DNA of 64,000 nucleotides from Anodontia alba. Lineage: Eukaryota > Mollusca > Bivalvia > Lucinida > Lucinidae. The notes below the pieces were generated by a model, which did not search any database, was not told the DNA's origin, and was given only the letters and a program-made list of their open reading frames with translations. The DNA is taken from positions 18,557,489 to 18,621,488 of the forward strand of contig OZ024827.1 in assembly GCA_964016985.1 (NCBI GenBank). The letters run 5' to 3'. Position numbers and translations under genes: made by a program. Of the stretch, positions 41,466 to 52,690 are shown one piece after another; position 1 is the first letter of the stretch, and every line of letters begins with the position of its first letter.

Positions 41466-42600
41466 TTCTAACGGACCGAAATGCCGATGTTCTTCAATAA
41501 ATGTAGGGAAAAAATTACTGCTGACTTGAATGAATTCGGTAATCGATGGTATAAGCGACAGTATGTTGAACATGCAGCGTTGAAAGAATGGAAACTGAGC
41601 AGTTTGAAAATAGTTAATAAACACATTTCTTTCTATTGTCAACATACTAATTTATTACCTCCTGAACTAAAAACGTCTTTACGTCACCTTAAACTAGGTA
41701 TTAAACAATTTCATAGGAAGTATGTTTTGGCTCCGGCAAACAAGGCGGCAAACGCTTTACACTACATTACCTCATAATCTTATAAAAGGAAAACTTAACG
41801 ATTTAATTGAATAAATATTTCATATTGAAGGTTCCCTCTATCTTGCATGCAACAGAGAAATGCTTTTTTGCACTACTGAAAAGCATATAAATTATTCTTT
41901 ATGGTCATGTCAGATAGTGTGTGAAGCTCTCATCTTTCTACTTGACTATATTTATATAAGATTTAGTACTAAGCTATTTAGGCCAATTGTGGGTATACCG
42001 ATGGATACGAATTGCGCACATCTTGTGGCTGATTTCTTCTTGTTCTGTTATGAAAGAGACTTTATGATGTCTCTATCTTAAGACAAACAATCTGATGGGA
42101 TTGGAGCTTTCTGCTCGACGTCTAGATATTTGGACGATTTGTTAAATATTCGATGTTTAGATCAGTCAAATTTATCCTTCAGAGCTTCAACTAAATAAAG
42201 CAAATTCTTCAGAAACTGGACTTGCATTTGTCTATTTTATATGGATTAATTTCATGCAAAATTTATTATACATGCGATGAGTTAGATTTTGAGATTGTAT
42301 TTTTTTTCTCACTTAGATGGGGATGTTCCTCGTCGAATATCCTACGGTGTTTATATATCGCAACTAATTCGGTTCGCCAGATTGTCTAGTCATGTTACTG
42401 ACTTCAACGCTCGAAATAAATTATTAACTGCTAAACTTCTAAATCAGGGTTATCTGTACCATAAACTCCGCAAAGCTTTTTCTAAATTGTATAGGTGTCA
42501 TTTTAATTTAGTTTTAAAATTCAATGTTGGACTTAAACTTGTCCAGCAACAAGGCCTTTCGTAACCTGAATTTTATGGTGACTTAGTATATAAATTCAAA
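41466..42600 (+). pseudogene. PLE copy C: RT, with internal deletion
   Basis: CREKITADLNEFGNRWYKRQ and KHISFYCQHTNLLPPELKTS lead to QFHRKYVLAPANKAAN, after which about 150 residues of the fingers are missing and the frame continues in the palm as ALHYITS/TLYTTLPHNLIKG. Then come KLFRPIVGIPMDTNCAHLVA, SRYLDDLLNI with intact Asp pair, the segments RISYGVYISQLIRFARLSSH, AKLLNQGYLYHKLRKAF, QQGLS and the EFYGDLVYKF relic. Frameshifts and stops are frequent. The deletion lies at about 41756. Confidence 0.88.
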
Positions 42601-43289
42601 ATCATATATATTCTTGCAATGATTTTAGCACTCAATTTCGTAAAACGATTTTTCAATATATAAAAACTGGGCACAACATAAATGTAATACGACAGACTGC
42701 ATGCATGGTAATAAATCCAATAACGGTTAATAATTTTGCTTCCATTTTTGGTTGCACGCCACCGGGGCGGTTCTCAGACTTTTTGACGGCTCCGACCTAA
42801 AGACTTTTTAAGTAAATCGGTTTTTGCCTAATGCTCCGACTCTGGTCGGGCTCACCGGAGTCCAACTGTTGGCTTTCTTTTGCTTCAGCATTTCAGCTAT
42901 TTTTTGCTGTCGAGTCATCATCGCTGTTTCATTTCTGTATTTGTTTGATTTTTATGTTCTAGGAGATGTTGCACTGTTGGGTTAGGAACCCTTCGCGCCG
43001 ACTGAACAAATGTCTTGTGTATACCATGTCAAAACTAAGGACGAGGGTAGTGTCAACGTAAAATCGATTTAAGTCCTCCAGTAGAATTTCACTGGCCGTT
43101 CCAAGACGGTGCTCCTGCTGTGGTTTGCTGCTTCTGTCATTGTATATCTTTGTATGTATGTCCTGGTGAGATATTTATTTAGGATAGCCGTATGCCCATT
43201 CTTTTGGAAACAAACAAGTCCTTTTAGCTGTCTTCTTGCAGTGTGTTGATTTTGGTACCGTTGCTTTAAGTGCGTTCTTCTTTCCCTTT
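42601..43289 (+). other. PLE copy C 3' UTR
   Basis: Diverged relics of the RT C-terminus to about 42760. Then GTTTGATTTTTATGTTCTAG and TGCACTGTTGGGTTAGGAAC correspond to the 3' UTR of copy E, followed by CACTGGCCGTTCCAAGACGG at 43090, matching the conserved tail block at 52399. Confidence 0.65.
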
Positions 43290-43690
43290 GGTGTGGTTTA
43301 TTCTACGAGGCGATTTGTTGTATGTTTTACCTTGTGTCATTTTGTTGTTGTGTTTTTCAGTCCTTCTAACATTGCGATTACCTCGCTTGGGGAAGAGAGA
43401 GCTAATCTTAGCTTTATTAATGTTTATTAATGCTTGTTTAGATTTGTCAGTTTCCTCTTCCTCTTGGGGTCTGGGAAGGGCTGCGGTTTGTAATTGTGGC
43501 ACTCCCTGGACATTTCTCTTACTTTTTTTTAGTGCTTTTCGTACGTTTGTTCGATTTGTGCTTGTTTGGATTTGTCGGTTTTCTCTTCCTCTCGGTGTCT
43601 GGGAAGGGCTGCGGTTTGTGATTGTGGCACTCCCTGGACTTTTCTCTTACCTTTCTTTTGGTGTTAGGTAAGTGTATCAATTCTTGTTCA
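43290..43690 (+). repeat. pLTR of PLE copy C, with its right half repeated
   Basis: TGGTTTATTCTACGAGGCGA, TTGTGTCATTTTGTTGTTGT, TTTTTCAGTCC and AAGAGAGAGCTAATCTTAGC, then a first right half (43434-43520) and a second (43540-43660), each with TCTGGGAAGGGCTGCGGTTT and CACTCCCTGGAC. Open frames across it are not genes. Confidence 0.8.
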
Positions 43691-43889
43691 TTGCCTTCCT
43701 TCCTCGTTTTAATCTTTAAATTTAAAATACTATCATTTGTGGATGCTTAAGCCGACGTCAAAAACCGACGTGAATACTGACGGCAAAGACGGCAAAGATG
43801 TTGCCAACAATGATGCCAAGGCAACTGTTCCTCTTATGCTTTCATACATATGTATTTATATATATATAAATAATATTGAATGGAAAGAC
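43691..43889. other. Unassigned, short frame only
   Basis: A short plus frame (43737-43845, beginning MWMLKPTSKTDVNTDGKDG) is hydrophilic and shows no domain. It may be chance. Confidence 0.2.
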
Positions 43890-44870
43890 AATACTTTTGT
43901 AATTATAAGTGCTGGACGGTTAGAAATCTATCGTTAATCTTGATAAATACTTTTAATAGGTAATAATGTTTTAACACGTACTATATACATACTATTGTAA
44001 GTTTGAATCAAATTGTAAAACTTTCTGTAAAAGGATGTTCGAAAGTGTTTGCTTATCTATTACCAAGTAGGGTTATAAAGCCGATTCCCTGTATTGTGGT
44101 AAATATTACAGAAAATTCTCATTTAATTAACTTTAAATATTGACTTCAAAGCCCTGATTTTGTTTTTAAATGTACATTGATGGTTGGTAAAAATATTCAC
44201 ACAATAATTCTCGAGGCCTGAAAATGCTCTTTAAATCTAAACCAAACAAAATTACAAAAGTCAATGATTCTTGTTTGCTGCCCGAAATATGCTACTTTTA
44301 CTTTAGACTATCACAGTTATTTTTATCGTGGTACACATTGACTATGATACGTACTTTAAATCTATTCTGAAAGTCGACATAACACAATGTTTTTGTAATT
44401 ATAGGTGCTGGGCGGTTAGAAATCTATCGTTCATCTTGATAAATATATTCAATAGGCAATAACGTTTTAACACGTACTATATATATACTATTGTAATTTT
44501 TAATCAAATTGTAAAACTTTCTGTAAAAAGATGTTCGAAAGTGTTTGCTTGTCTACTACCAAGTAAGGTTATAAAGCCAAAGAAATGATTCCCTGTATTG
44601 TGGTAAATGTTACAGAAAATTCTCATTTAATTAAATTTAAATATTGATTTTAAAGCCCTGTTTTTGTTTTTAATTTTACTCTGATGGTTAGTGAAATATT
44701 TACACAATAATTCTTGAGGCCTGAAAATGCTCTTTAAATCAAAACAAACAAAAACAAACAATACAAAAGTCAATGATTCTTATTTTAAAAGTATATTTTC
44801 TGCCCCAAATATGCTTCTTTTACTTTAGACTATCACAGTTATTTTTATCATAATACGCATTGACTATGAT
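43890..44870 (+). repeat. Tandem duplication, 496-bp offset
   Basis: TGTAATTATAAGTGCTGGAC at 43899 recurs as TGTAATTATAGGTGCTGGGC at 44395. The following 450 bases (TTAGAAATCTATCGTTAATC, AACACGTACTATATA, CTGTAAAAGGATGTTCGAAA, AATTCTCATTTAATTAA) match throughout with about 10 percent difference and small indels. The second unit has AAACAAACAAAAACAAACAA as an expansion. Confidence 0.88.
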
Positions 44871-46560
44871 ATTTTAAGGATAAATGGCCAGCCATATTGG
44901 TAGTGAAGAACACACTTTTTATAAAATCATAAATAACTGGTTTTATATACGAGGTGAAGCAGATAAGGAAATTTTGATGTATATATATATTTGAAAATGG
45001 CATGCCTGTAATTTCGACTATATAAGGAAATGTAGAGGGTTGAAGCTTTTCTTTAAACGGGACGTAAATGAACAGCTTTTCTGCCTTTTTTGTTTTTCAA
45101 ATTCCGTTTCAAGAACGCAGTGTTTAGCTAAAACAAAAACGGTTTCGTACTATATACAATGACTGTGAGGGAAAGGTAGGTTAGTTTGTAAACAAATATT
45201 GCAAAAACACGAAAAAATTCTTTTTGTTCACGTGGTGTATTGGAAGAAAACATCCTAAACCTCAATGGCGACTTGGAAAAGTGATACTTTACACAAATTT
45301 AAGATGTCAGTATCTCCATTATGTGCTGAATGATTGGCGAGATGCTACATGTATACTTGTTCCATGACACTGCATCTGATAACATAATATGTTCGATTTG
45401 TTTTAAAATACATATGAAATGTTTTATTCTCACATTTTTGTGCAACTTTATATCTGTTTACAAATCATCGTTCTCAAGCCTTGTAACCGCCATTCAAAAA
45501 AGTGACAAAATGCACTGACATTACTACTCACGATGCCAAAACCTGTTGTTTTGACAGCAATTTTTCAAGTAACTAATGTAGATAATGACTTATTAGTATG
45601 CAATGTGTCGGGGGTTTATTCTTTGTTCTTTTCGCAACAATCTATTGAAAAACCTGAGGACACAACGAAAATCTAAACGGAAACTATTTACTTGCGCGCA
45701 GATCCCGCGTTCGACTTGTGTCTTGTTCTCGGCTTTTAAAATGGACATGAAATTGTTGGTCTCTGTGTATATACATTTACAGTGAGGTGTCTAAAATAAA
45801 CGTAGAATAAATTGTATGCCACGTACGGAGCATGGCCAAGGGTGACGTGGATAATGTTGTGAAACCATGCAGTAAGTAACACTCCCAAGATCTACCAGTT
45901 TTGCGTAACTTACTTGCTTTGAAAAACGATAAAACAAGCAATGTGGACAGCCCCACAAAAGGTGAGCAGATGAATGAAGGTGCCGAGTGTGTAGATTGAT
46001 GAACCATTGTGAATAGACCCTCCATTTCTTTTATTTTTTATTTTTACAATCAGCATTGACACCTCAAATGACATTCGTGTGTAAAAAAAGTATGATAAAG
46101 CGAGAGTTTACAACAACCATTGTGACCAATTCATGACATCTGTTCTCGTCGACCTGACCTTACAGTTTAATTTACGATTCCCGATACCCTTCAAGCTTCA
46201 GAAAAAGCCATATCAAAACGCAGTCTGCTGCCAAAAATAGGGTCAGTCGGGTTAGTAGAAACACATCTATTTTTTAGGCCCAATAGATCAAGATCTACGC
46301 TTTTGTGAGCCTACTGTAAGAAGCAAATCGATTGTTTCAAAGACGATCGTGTATTTCTTTGAAAAGATTTGATTGGCTGACAAAAGATCCGATGCAGGTT
46401 TTTAAATTGGGACGGGAACCAGGGGTGACCTTGACTTTGCCAAAAATCCTGAAAAGATACGGAGAACATTTCATGTCCAAAGAATTGTTTTGGTAATTTT
46501 CTTTTAATTATTCGTTAGTGTATTAACTTTCTGCGCATACATTTTATAATCCGTTAAAAT
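44871..46560. other. No confidently recognised gene
   Basis: Short frames only. A plus segment around 45832-46002 (from ATGGCCAAGGGTGACGTGG) contains two GT-donor-like sites (TGCAGTAAGT, AAAAGGTGAGC), and the opposite strand is open for 82 codons (45777-46025). Neither has a family signature, so host exon, relic or chance cannot be separated. Confidence 0.35.
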
Positions 46561-46630
46561 GGTTTTATGACGCAACCTATTGGCCTGTACAGGTCAACGA
46601 TCAATATTGAACAGCGATTAAATTGTTTCT

Positions 46631-46729
46631 TGTTTTTTTTTTTTTTTTTGTTTTTTTTTTGTTTTTTTTTTTTTTTTTTTTTGTTGTTGTTGTTGTTTTG
46701 TTTGTTTGTTTTTTTGTTGTTGTTTTTTT

Positions 46730-46768
<39 letters not shown>

Positions 46769-46772
46769 TTTC
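46631..46772. repeat. Poly-T and (TTG)n tract
   Basis: T-runs with single G residues, then TTG repeats at 46682-46695 and 46731-46766. Leu/Phe or Gln-rich translations are artefacts. Confidence 0.9.
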
Positions 46773-47030
46773 TGGTTTTCCAAGGAATGCTTTTTTTAAT
46801 ATTTACACGAATGGATTATACTGCGCAACAGAAGAAGCGAAGGTATTTAATATTCATTTTCAACACCACTTGCAGATATACTTCCTAAAGTTAATAATAA
46901 TATTGCCAACCTTCAATATGTCATTTATCACATGACATGACACACGCCCAGATGCTTGGAAATAAGACTGAGGCTATCATTATTACAGTTGCAACAAAAT
47001 AAATTATCGCGTTAGAATTTTAATTATTTC

Positions 47031-47063
<33 letters not shown>

Positions 47064-47089
47064 GGTATTCATGTGGTGATTGATACTAG
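46773..47089. other. No recognised gene; A-run
   Basis: A-run at 47034-47060, otherwise unassigned. Confidence 0.5.
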
Positions 47090-47518
47090 ACATTGGGTAT
47101 CTACTGACATTAAAATTCTGGCCCCAGACGTTATGTGCCCCTTCTCTTGGGTTATATTCATGTATAAAATGATGAAAAAAATGCAGAAAATCACAGTTTA
47201 AAGGAAAAGCATGGAACTTACAACAGTGATCCACTATGACAGAGGGTTCTGCTGACATCAAAATTCTGTCCCCAGTGGGTTATGTGTCCCGCCCCGGGAA
47301 TATACACATGTATAAAATAATGAAGACAAATGTAAAAAAAAAGTTCAAAGGGATACTGCTCAAACTTGCAGCACTAGTTGTTCACAATGACAAAAGGTAT
47401 CCACTGACATAAAATTTTACCCACAGGTATTGTGTGACTCTGCGCTGGGGCTAAATTTTCCTTCTCTTCAGCAGCCAGGTGAGCGTTTCAGTACGAATGG
47501 TCCTCTGGTTTTAGTTTA
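47090..47518 (+). repeat. Satellite F (unit about 150 bp) with a CAGGTGAGC end
   Basis: CTGACATTAAAATTCTGG at 47106, CTGACATCAAAATTCTGTCC at 47252 and CTGACATAAAATTTTACC at 47405, each followed by a CATGTATAAAATGATGA-like block. It ends CCAGGTGAGCGTTTCAGTAC and TGGTCCTCTGGTTTT, resembling the right end of the 48488-50112 element. Confidence 0.75.
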
Positions 47519-48391
47519 GAGTGGGGAGGCGGGTTGAGACAGGGTCGGTCGGGTTACAGGAAACACAGCTTTTTTGGCCTAAGATTTGATCAGATCTTGA
47601 AACTTACATATATGTAGGCCAGGGATAAAAGCTACGATAGGTTTGAATACTGGTGAGGTCAACATATCTGTCATGAATTCATGTCATCTTGATTGCTGAA
47701 AATACCTGTTTCTTACCTTGTCATCACCATAAGTCCTTCAGTTTTGATGTAATCTTCCTGAAACTTACATAAGTGTAGGTCAGGGATGAAAGCTCGGATA
47801 AATTCGGGGATGTTGATGTATTTATCAAGGAGTTATGCTACCTTGTTTGCTGAAAATGCCTATTTTGGACCCTGTCATAACCATAAATCCTGGGTTTCAT
47901 CAGGGTCTTCATGAAACTAATACAAACATTTTACTCCGAATTTGGAGTATTTTACTCCAACTTTTATCTCTGACTCCAGCTTTTAGTAAACGCCAATCTT
48001 TTCTGAAAGACAGCATTTTACTTCAATTTTTAAAATAATAGTGAGAACCCTTAAACATGTAAGCATGCTGGGAATAAAATCTCTAATGAGTTTGAAAACT
48101 AGCTAGCTGGGCATCTCGATCATAAGGTTATATCCCCTTGATTGCAGAAATTGCTTTTATTTTTTATCTTCTTATCGCCATAAATTTTGATGGGAAAGTC
48201 TTTAATTTTTAATGGGATCTTCCTGAAATATACATATGCCAGAAAGCGCGGAAGACCGGTAGTTTCTGGCAATTACTCAAAGAGTTATGTCCCCGTGATT
48301 GCTGAAAACAGGCTATTTTGGACCTAAAAATGTCAGTAGCATAACTTCTTCAATTCATTTTCATTTTTTGTCAGTTAAAAAAGATATATTT
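47519..48391 (+). repeat. Satellite G (unit about 150-160 bp)
   Basis: TCTTCCTGAAACTTACATAA-type blocks near 47595, 47755, 47905 (changed) and 48220, with GTAGGTCAGGGATGAAAGCT and TATCAAGGAGTTATGC-like blocks between them. The third unit is degraded into TTTTACTCC repeats. Confidence 0.7.
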
Positions 48392-48480
48392 TTTTTTTTA
48401 TTTTTGCTACTAGTTAGACTCTCAACAATGTAATTCTAATGAGTACCAAAAACCTATGTTTTGAGGAAAAATAAAAAAAA
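48392..48480. repeat. FB-type hairpin remnant
   Basis: TTCTAATGAGTACC, AAAAACCTATGTTTTGAGG and AAAAATAAAAAA form one recognisable arm. The other arm is reduced to TGCTACTAGTTAGACTC. Confidence 0.5.
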
Positions 48481-48529
48481 AAGTTCTTTTTTAGCTCACC
48501 TGAATCTTTTGTTAGTCTTACTCTTTGTT

Positions 48530-48776
48530 GCTTTGTGTTTATTCTACGAGGCGATTTGTTGTATGTCTTTCCGTGTGTCATTTTGTTCTTGTGTTTTTCA
48601 GTCCTTTTAGTATTGCGATAATCTCGCTTGGGGAAGAGAGAGCTAATCTTAGTGCTTTTGTACGTTTGTCCGGTTTGTGCTTGTTTAGATTTGTTGGTTT
48701 TCTCTTCGTCTTTGGGTCTGGGAAGTGCTGCGGTTTGTGATTGTGGCACTCCCTGGACATTTCTCTTACCTTTTTG
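48530..48776 (+). repeat. PLE pLTR, solo copy
   Basis: CTTTGTTGCTTTGTGTTTAT, TCTACGAGGCGATTTGTTGT, TTGTGTTTTTCAGTCC, GAAGAGAGAGCTAATCTTAG, TGGGTCTGGGAAGTGCTGCG and CACTCCCTGGACATTTCTC are all present. No RT sequence lies on either side. One of the best-preserved pLTR copies. Confidence 0.85.
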
Positions 48777-48779
48777 TAG

Positions 48780-49800
48780 ATCAAAAATAGTTAAAATGGT
48801 GCCAATTGGAAATCCATGATGGCAGCTAGCTTGAAAATCTATTTTTCGCTTCTTCTTCTAAACCAGAAAGCCAACTGGCTCCAAACTTGGTAGGGAGCAT
48901 TGGGGTGACTTATAGATCAAAAATAGCTAAATTTGTGCCGATCGGAAATCCCATGGCAGCCATCTTGAAAATCTATTTTACGCTTCTTTTCCTGAACCGA
49001 AAAGCCAATTCACTCCAAACTTGCTAGGAGGAATCGGGATGACTTGTAGACCAAAAATAGCTAAAATCGTGCCGATCGGAAATTCAAGGTGGCCGCCATG
49101 GCAGCAATCTTAAAAATCTATTTTTCACTTCTTCTCCTGAACCGAAAAGCTTATTGACTTTAAACTATGTAGGAAGCATCAAGATGATCTGTAGATTAAA
49201 AATAGCTAAATCGTCCCTATCAGAAATCCAAGATGGCCGCCATGACAGCCATCTTGAAAATCTATTTTTCGCTTCTTCTCCTGAACCGAAAGGCCATTTA
49301 ACTCGAAACTTGGTAGGAAGCATTGGGGTTACATGTAGATCTATAATAGCTTAAATTGTTTGGATCGGAAATTCAAGATGACCACCATGGCGGCCATCTT
49401 GAAACCCTTTTTTTCGCTTATTTTTCTAAACCAAAGGGCCAGATGATTTGAAAATTGGTAGGAAGCATCGGGATGACTTGTAGATATAAAAATAGCTAAA
49501 AATGTTCCAATCGGAAATCCAAGATGTTGGACATCTTGAAAATCTATTTTTCCCTTCTCCTTCTGAACTGAAAGACCAACTGACTCGAAACTTGGTAGGA
49601 AGCATCGGGATGACTTGTAGATAAAAAGTAGCTCAACTCGTTGCAATAGGAAATCCCAAATTGCAGCCATGGCGTCCATCTTGAAAGTCTGAAAATGCAA
49701 TTGACTCAAAGTTCATTGAAAGTATCGAGGTGACTTGTAGATCAATAGTAGCTAAAATCATTCTGATTGGAAAGCTAAGATGGCTGCCATCTTGTTTATT
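48780..49800 (+). repeat. Satellite C (unit about 134-145 bp)
   Basis: TTGTAGATCAAAAATAG-type starts at about 48775, 48910, 49045, 49190, 49333, 49478, 49615 and 49735. The common unit holds AACTTGGTAGGAAGCATCGG, GATGACTTGTAGAT, CGGAAATCCAAGATGGCCGC and TTGAAAATCTATTTTTCGCT. Confidence 0.9.
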
Positions 49801-50307
49801 TTTATTATATTCCCTGCCACTGAGCTGTTTACATGTATAAAATCATGATTCTTCAGAAACCACTCAGCCATTTGTCACCAAATTTCACATTGATCCTACC
49901 GTTGAAATATGATTGAGAGTTTTTTTTCAAATGATCACGCTCCATTGACTGTCATGCCATATATATTTTTCTTAAAAATTTAGAACTGCTTTAAAGATGA
50001 TGATCTTTTCATTAGTTGCAATGGCAGGATTGGAAAAATGTTGCATAACATCTGCATATCTGCAGTGGCTATGTCACTCAGGTGAGCGACCCGTGGCCCG
50101 TGGGCCTCTTGTTTTATTTTCATCACAGATTGAAATTTTACAGCCGTAAGAATTTCACTATCTTCAATAGGTGTACTTTCATAATGCCTTAGCTATTCAA
50201 TCTTTGCTTAGTGCACGTGAAAGCTTTGCCAAAGTTCAAATTTAATCACATCATAACTGCATGGACTGTTACCTCAGTAGTGAATACATGTAGTGTGATC
50301 CTTCAGG

Positions 50308-50522
50308 TGACAAACAAACATGCGGTGTGTGTGCCAAGCAAAGACTAGGATCAGCCTAGGCATCCCCAGTCTGATCAGAGTCCTTGCTGTCTGCTTGAAG
50401 AAGAGTAGGATCCTTAACTACTATTATGCGTACATTGAACAGACTGGGTAGATGCCCAGGCTGATCTGAGTCTTTGATGGGCGCACAGACCAAATTGTTG
50501 GTTTTGCTAAGTGTAGGCTCAT
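50308..50522. mobile_element. MITE-B copy
   Basis: GCCAAGCAAAGACTAGGATC and CAGCCTAGGCATC on the left, and GCCCAGGCTGATCTGAGTCT, TTGATGGGCGCACAGACC and AAATTGTTGGTTTTGC on the right, match the arms of 4978-5222. The outermost left arm has decayed. Confidence 0.7.
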
Positions 50523-50897
50523 ATGTGTTCCATGTTAGGCCATATTTATATGTATTTTCCTGATTCTACAAGTGTTTCATTCTACAAGAGATTAAAATGA
50601 TTTTGACTAAAGTATGAAACTGGAACACATATCGGTACAATTTTTAATAATTACCTATTTTTGAGGTAGTATACTATACAGGTATATTCATTCAAGTGGA
50701 AAATAAATACTATCCATAATTTGTACTTCACTAAAGACAGGTTTATCTCTCTATACATTGTTGTAGGCTATTTTTAGTGCTGCACACTTTTGGTGTGTAA
50801 TGATGTAAACAATGGGTGACATTGAATTTGGTTTGGAAGCAGTTAGGTGCCTTTGTTAAACAAATGGTATCTTTAGTTCTGTGCTGAAAATGATGAA

Positions 50898-50933
<36 letters not shown>

Positions 50934-51264
50934 CCCTAGAGGGAAGATGTTTCAACACAGAAACAATAAATTTCAATGAAATTTATTCATCACAGATCAA
51001 GAAATCAACAAAATAAATTGCCACTTTTTTAAAGGCTTCAACAGCACATTTTCACCTTCAATTGTCTTCTTCTTTCAGTTGTATATGATGATTGAGGTAT
51101 GAACTTTATGTTAAAATAACATAATATGTCCAAACATTTGACTTTATACATAAATCCAAATTGTTGCATATGAAGAGACTATCAAACCGAGCCTCCTATT
51201 TTCGTGATTTTGTGTCTTTGTTTCCAAAGGCAAAAAAGGTAAGAGAAAATCCTTTTTTACTTTT
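50523..51264. other. No recognised gene; A-run
   Basis: A-run at 50900-50928 (Phe-rich minus frame is an artefact). 51205-51240 (GTCTTTGTTTCCAAAGGCAA) resembles an R1 fragment. Confidence 0.5.
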
Positions 51265-51498
51265 ATTGTACTCTTTGTTGCTTTGTGGTTTATTCTAAGA
51301 GGTGATTGGTTTTAAGTCTTGCCTTGTGTTATTTTGTTCTTGTGTTTTTCCGTCCTTTCAGCATTGCGCCACCTCGCTGGGGAAGAGAGCGCTAAACTTA
51401 GATTTTCCGTACGTTTGTTTGATTTTCGCTTGTTTGGTTTGTCGGGTTCTTCCTATTCGTGTCTGGTAATGGGTTGCGGCAAATTCTTATAGAATAGA
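51265..51498 (+). repeat. PLE copy E: upstream pLTR
   Basis: ACTCTTTGTTGCTTTGTGGT through TTTTTCCGTCCTTTCAGC and AAGAGAGCGCTAAACTTAG to TGTCTGGTAATGGGTTGCGG. It joins the truncated RT at 51499, with AGAGCAAATTCTT-like words repeated at the junction. Confidence 0.82.
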
Positions 51499-52108
51499 GC
51501 AAATTCTTCCGATACCGAGGCACCTTCTTTGGATTTGAATCTATGTATATCTAATGGTACAGTGTCCACCAAAATTTATGATAAACGGGAAGATTTTTAT
51601 TTTTTTATAGTCAATTTCCCTTTTCTAGATGACGATGTGCCCCGGCGTACCTCATATAGGGTATACATATCTCAACTCATTAGATATCCTGAGTTTCTTC
51701 AAATCTTAATGACTTAACTACCGTAATAAAGCCCTTACTGCCAAACTTCTTAGGTAGGGCTATCGTTTTTTTAAACTTCGTCAGGCGTTTTCGAAATTTT
51801 ATCACAGACACAGTACCTTGTTAGAAAAATATAGCGTCAGTCTGAAAACACTTCTGCAACAAGGTATATCGGAACCAGAATTTTGCGGTGACTTAGTGTA
51901 CAGATTTAGAAAACTTGTAGGTAAATCTAACTTTTCGGAGCAATTCAGAAAACTTATTAACCGTTATAAAAGAATTGGATATAACCACGATACTATGCGG
52001 CAGACTGCATGCCTAGTTGTCAACCCAATCATTGTTGATGGCTATGCTTCTCTCTTTAATTGCACGACGGCTGTTCGGGCCTCAGACTCAATGACAGCCT
52101 CTTCGTAA
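51499..52108 (+). pseudogene. PLE copy E: RT thumb and C-terminus
   Basis: ANSSDTEAPSLDLNLCISNG then YDKREDFYFFIVNFPFLDDD, RTSYRVYISQLIRYPEFLQI and a frameshift at about 51710. It resumes with the segments LEKYSVSLKTLLQQGISEPE, FCGDLVYRFRKLVGKSNFSE and RQTACLVVNPIIVDGYASLF, to a stop at 52106-52108. Closest to copy B (over 80 percent identical by eye at the C-terminus). The catalytic YLDD box lies upstream of the truncation and is absent. Confidence 0.9.
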
Positions 52109-52384
52109 AACTTTAATAAGTGGGTTGGGGCATGACGATATGTCTTTGGCTTGGCCAGCCGTGGTTCAGCTATTGGTTTTCATTTACTCTGGCATACAAT
52201 AGAATTAGCCATGAGTACTCGTCTTTGTTTACTATAGTCATTAATTTGATTTTTATGTTTTCGCTTTGATGCATTGACTGAGTTGGGAGCCTTTATGCGA
52301 ACCGAATTATTATGTATTTTTGTATTTAGAGTTGCATCGGGACCAAGGGTGAAGTTGATTAGCTGTAAAAGTGCTTTAAACCCC
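52109..52384 (+). other. PLE copy E 3' UTR
   Basis: GTTGGGGCATGACGATATGT, TAGAATTAGCCATGAGTACT, ATTGACTGAGTTGGGAGCC and GCATCGGGACCAAGGGTGAA in order, as in copies A and B. This is the best-preserved UTR in the window and the place to look for a SECIS element. I could not identify one by eye. Confidence 0.75.
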
Positions 52385-52690
52385 GCGGTGGTTTACTCTA
52401 CTGACCGTTCTAAGGCGGTGGTCTTGGTGTTAATCTTACGCTTTGTTGCTTTGTGGTTTATTCTACGAGGCGATTTGTTGTATGTCTCATCGTGAGTCAT
52501 TTTGTTCTTGTGTTTTTTCAGTTCTTTTTCGCTTGGGAGAGAGAGCTAATCTTAGTGCTTTTCGACGTTTGTTCGATTTGTGCTTGTTTGGATTTGTCGG
52601 TTTCCTCTTCCTCTTGGTGTCTGGAAAGGACTGCGGTTTGTGATTTTGGCACTTCCTGGACTTTTCTCTTACCTTTTTTTTTTGTGATAG
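52385..52690 (+). repeat. PLE copy E: downstream pLTR
   Basis: CTCTACTGACCGTTCTAAGG, TTATTCTACGAGGCGATTTG, AGAGAGAGCTAATCTTAGTG, TGTCTGGAAAGGACTGCGGT and CACTTCCTGGACTTTTCTC. It directly follows the 3' UTR, so copy E has the pLTR-body-pLTR structure. Confidence 0.85.

Larger units (their letters stand above)
48488..50112 (+). mobile_element. Composite satellite-bearing element with AGCTCACCTGA ends
   Basis: Left edge TTTTAGCTCACCTGAATC (48488). Right edge CACTCAGGTGAGCGACCC, then the hairpin GGCCC-GT-GGGCC and TCTTGTTTT (to 50112). The interior is mostly satellite C. A pLTR copy (48530-48776) lies just inside the left edge. The bivalve pearl-type, Helitron-related elements have this architecture of a central tandem array with conserved ends, but no transposase or Rep/helicase is visible. 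Confidence 0.6.

Noticed and set aside
43266..43671. Coding frames across the pLTR copies (also 48414-48819, 52443-52704, 53043-53225)
   Set aside because: Both strands are open in several frames and the same frames recur at each pLTR copy without start or domain; non-coding tail sequence is the better explanation.
52109..52384. A SECIS element in the PLE 3' UTR
   Set aside because: I looked for ATGA...AA...GA spacing in the conserved UTR and tail but found no stem-loop I could defend by eye.
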